From positions 1-24,992 of the IMG/VR virus record IMGVR_UViG_3300032307_000968: a stretch of DNA of 24,992 nt; one strand, given 5' to 3'. Position 1 is the stretch's first letter. Each line of letters begins with the position of its first letter. This document shows, piece by piece, positions 23,051 through 24,992 of the stretch. The notes beneath the pieces were generated by a model. It worked only from the letters and a program-made list of their open reading frames with translations, did no database searches and was not told the origin of the DNA. This DNA comes from a virus. The position numbers were made by a program, and so were the translations under genes.

Positions 23051-23959
23051 ATGGCAATCGGAACCTACGGAACAATTAGACCAGCGGATGTATCGCCGGA
23101 GGATGTAGAAATCATCCTAAATTATACACCATCAAGGGATGAGACTGCAGATTTTGTGCTAACTACCCTTGACGCACCAAGTGTGCTTAGACCTTACTTT
23201 AACAACGCAGCCACTGGTGGAAATGCGAATGTTGAGGTTTTGGGTGGCTTATACAACCTAACACTTCCTGCTGATGTGTTCAATCAGGTGGGAATTTACA
23301 CAATGATGCTCCGACCTGCGCAGATTAGAACATCAATTACCGATTGTGGTGTCCTATCAGCTTTGCCAAACGTTAAAGGTATTATTATTGACCTTAACAA
23401 TGTCCCTTCGCAATTCAGAAACAAGTTTGCACCGCAGGGACTTATTGGATTTAGAGTTGAATATTTGAATCCAGATGGTTCGAAGATTCCAAACTTCTTT
23501 AGAATTGTAACTTCGAACTTCTATTGTGAGCCAGTGGTTGTGAACCAAGTAAACACAACACAGAAAGCTATTAGATATCGTTACGTGGAAGGGGTGACAA
23601 ACCTTATGTTCTGTACTTTGTCTCCTTCGTCATCTCCGACGAATAAGCCCAACGCAACACCATTTATCGGTCAACCAGGACAAAGTATTGTTATGACAAA
23701 CACTTACTTTAATCCGGTTACCATTGAGATTGATATGGTTGAATACGATATCTCTTCACTTGCAATTGCCCTTTACGGAAATCAGACCAAGAGTGTTGAC
23801 GATGGTATCTACACAATCTACGACAGTGATAATAACATTTACAAGCAGTACAACTTGTTTGAAATCCGTGACCAGTTCAATGCTCTTCTATACGAGGTTC
23901 GTCAGGATAGAGGTGCTAATATTGATTTTACTAAAAACTTCACAACAATAGTTAGCTAA
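23051..23959 (+). CDS. Tail/baseplate structural protein of unknown family (302 aa)
   Basis: No family recognised. It opens with MAIGTYGTIRPADVSPEDVEI and has several clear beta strands (VEVLGGLYNLTL, GIYTMMLRPAQI, GLIGFRVEYLNPDG), suggesting a beta sandwich or a domain that sits on the baseplate. The C-terminal part (GIYTIYDSDNNIYKQYNLFE, then a helix FNALLYEVRQDRG) may mediate oligomer contacts. Three cysteines are scattered without a motif. It is one of the few genes here with AAGG close to its start (CAAGGATG), a weak Shine-Dalgarno-like match. TTTATAAAAATAAG in the 29-nt gap before it is AT-rich but gives no clear promoter. The next gene starts on its stop codon (TAATG), so the two are translationally coupled. 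Confidence 0.72.
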   Translation: MAIGTYGTIRPADVSPEDVEIILNYTPSRDETADFVLTTLDAPSVLRPYFNNAATGGNANVEVLGGLYNLTLPADVFNQVGIYTMMLRPAQIRTSITDCGVLSALPNVKGIIIDLNNVPSQFRNKFAPQGLIGFRVEYLNPDGSKIPNFFRIVTSNFYCEPVVVNQVNTTQKAIRYRYVEGVTNLMFCTLSPSSSPTNKPNATPFIGQPGQSIVMTNTYFNPVTIEIDMVEYDISSLAIALYGNQTKSVDDGIYTIYDSDNNIYKQYNLFEIRDQFNALLYEVRQDRGANIDFTKNFTTIVS

Positions 23960-24992
23960 TGGCGGTAAATAGTACGAAGTTTTTCTACCCACCTACCCCG
24001 GGAAATGGGGCTGGAACCTTTGATGATATTGTTGGATTTCAAATCGTCGAGGGTGGCGGTCTAACTTCTGCTGTTTTTGATTTTACCACAACAGTTACCG
24101 AGAAGGTAAACAGGACTTTCTCTATTGGAACATTCTCGAATCCAATTTCACTTGAGGATTTGGATGTAAACTCCCTGGAGGAAAGCAGAAGAATTCTGCA
24201 GACCCAGTTTAGAGTTTACCCAAATTATGATGTTTCCCAAGTTCTTAACTTTTCTTTATATGGTTCTCTAGCAAAAAGGTTGAGTGTGTCTGTTACACAT
24301 ATCATCAATTATTTTCCTGCTGGTGTTGATGTAAGAAGAGTAATGCCAGATTTTACAACTGGACAAACAGCAACAGGAATTACCTATAATGCCGTAGAAC
24401 AAGAAACAACTTTCACAGTTCCAGTATCTCAAGCTTATAACCCATTCATGATTGAGTTCTCTCAGAGTGCTACAACAGCTATGATGGTAAGAGAATTGGA
24501 GACTTCTCAATACAGAAATTTGACAAGAAGTTACCTTAATTACGTTCTGGATTATAATGGAGAAACTTATATCGTTGTTGATTTCGAACCTTCTGTCAGC
24601 CAATCATCAGGAAACTTAATTTTCACTGTGTCTGGTGCACCATTTGGTAACGCAACAAGTTCTACTACTGAAGATTTTATTATCAGACCTAGCAACTACA
24701 TCGTTGACAAAGTATTTCAGGAAGATTTTGACGAGGTTGAGCAGTTTTTGATGAACCGCTTAATACAACCTGAATACACAGCCAATTTCCAAGTACCACA
24801 ACAAAACCAAGCTGGTCAGTTCTACACATCCTATGTTCAAGTTACATTCCCTAAGGATGGTGATTGGAATCTAGATATTACTTCATTCAGATTTGACAAC
24901 TACCTTGCAAGATTGGGGGATGTTGCGGGTGAGCTTGACACCTACAAAACAAATTTGATTTCGAGATTTTTGGTTACAGCATCAATCAAAGA
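23959..24992 (+). CDS. Structural protein running off the right edge (first 344 codons)
   Basis: The ATG at 23959 shares its A with the TAA of the previous gene (TAATG). From there the frame is open to the last base of the window without a stop, so this is the 5' part of a longer gene. The protein begins MAVNSTKFFYPPTPGNGAG, then has beta-rich segments (KVNRTFSIGTFSNPISLEDL, LSVSVTHIINYFPAG, FTVPVSQAYNPFMIEF). It ends within the window at a helical, charged stretch, RFDNYLARLGDVAGEL followed by DTYKTNLISRFLVTASIK. The shift from beta-rich to helical suggests a second domain downstream. No known family is recognised. Gene order and composition place it with the other baseplate/tail proteins. 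The opposite-strand open frame at 24268-24603 is a shadow of this gene. Confidence 0.78.
   Translation, partial: MAVNSTKFFYPPTPGNGAGTFDDIVGFQIVEGGGLTSAVFDFTTTVTEKVNRTFSIGTFSNPISLEDLDVNSLEESRRILQTQFRVYPNYDVSQVLNFSLYGSLAKRLSVSVTHIINYFPAGVDVRRVMPDFTTGQTATGITYNAVEQETTFTVPVSQAYNPFMIEFSQSATTAMMVRELETSQYRNLTRSYLNYVLDYNGETYIVVDFEPSVSQSSGNLIFTVSGAPFGNATSSTTEDFIIRPSNYIVDKVFQEDFDEVEQFLMNRLIQPEYTANFQVPQQNQAGQFYTSYVQVTFPKDGDWNLDITSFRFDNYLARLGDVAGELDTYKTNLISRFLVTASIK

Noticed and set aside
24268-24603. 111-aa open frame on the minus strand near the right edge
   Set aside because: It lies opposite the truncated + strand gene that starts at 23959, which has the coupled TAATG start and virion-like composition.

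Overview
The window looks like part of a T4-like (myovirus-type) tailed phage genome. It is AT-rich and tightly packed, and every gene I can support lies on the + strand. T4-type replication proteins (a gp32-like single-strand binding protein, a UvsX/RecA recombinase, an RNase H/FEN-type 5' nuclease and a gp41/DnaB helicase) and a class I ribonucleotide reductase sit beside T4-type baseplate wedge proteins (gp25-like, gp6-like). No integrase, transposase, tRNA, rRNA or CRISPR array is visible. The host is probably a member of the Bacteroidota. Start codons almost never have a Shine-Dalgarno sequence and instead have A/T-rich leaders. The clearest promoter candidate, before the gp32-like gene, fits the Bacteroidota TTTG / TAnnTTTG pattern. 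The ATP-cone fused to NrdB is an arrangement known from flavobacteria. This is inference, because no host gene is present.

Layout. (1) Positions 1-3681 hold the 3' part of a large baseplate-hub-like protein that is open at the left edge, then two small proteins of unknown role. A terminator with a GNRA tetraloop closes this unit. (2) Positions 3736-5995: the gp32-like gene has its own promoter and is followed by a second GNRA-loop terminator. A 78-aa protein and UvsX follow, overlapping each other, and end at a bulged hairpin. (3) Positions 6018-11990 carry the 5' nuclease (TTG start), a 150-aa unknown, the replicative helicase, nrdB and nrdA, ending at a strong terminator. (4) Positions 12029-24992 form a baseplate/tail operon: gp25-like, gp6-like, a 1667-aa protein with about 80 very hydrophobic residues in its middle, then five consecutive structural-looking proteins. 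Several of these overlap by 1-14 nt, and the last runs off the right edge.

Working together: the middle block supplies dNTPs, unwinds the template, protects and recombines single strands and removes RNA primers. The flanking blocks build the tail baseplate. DNA polymerase, clamp, clamp loader and primase are not in this window. The most interesting points are the membrane-like domain inside the 1667-aa baseplate-operon protein, the ATP-cone on NrdB rather than NrdA, a gp32-like protein without the zinc cysteines but with a bacterial-SSB-like tail, two unassigned small proteins inside the replication block, and a run of unrecognised tail proteins.
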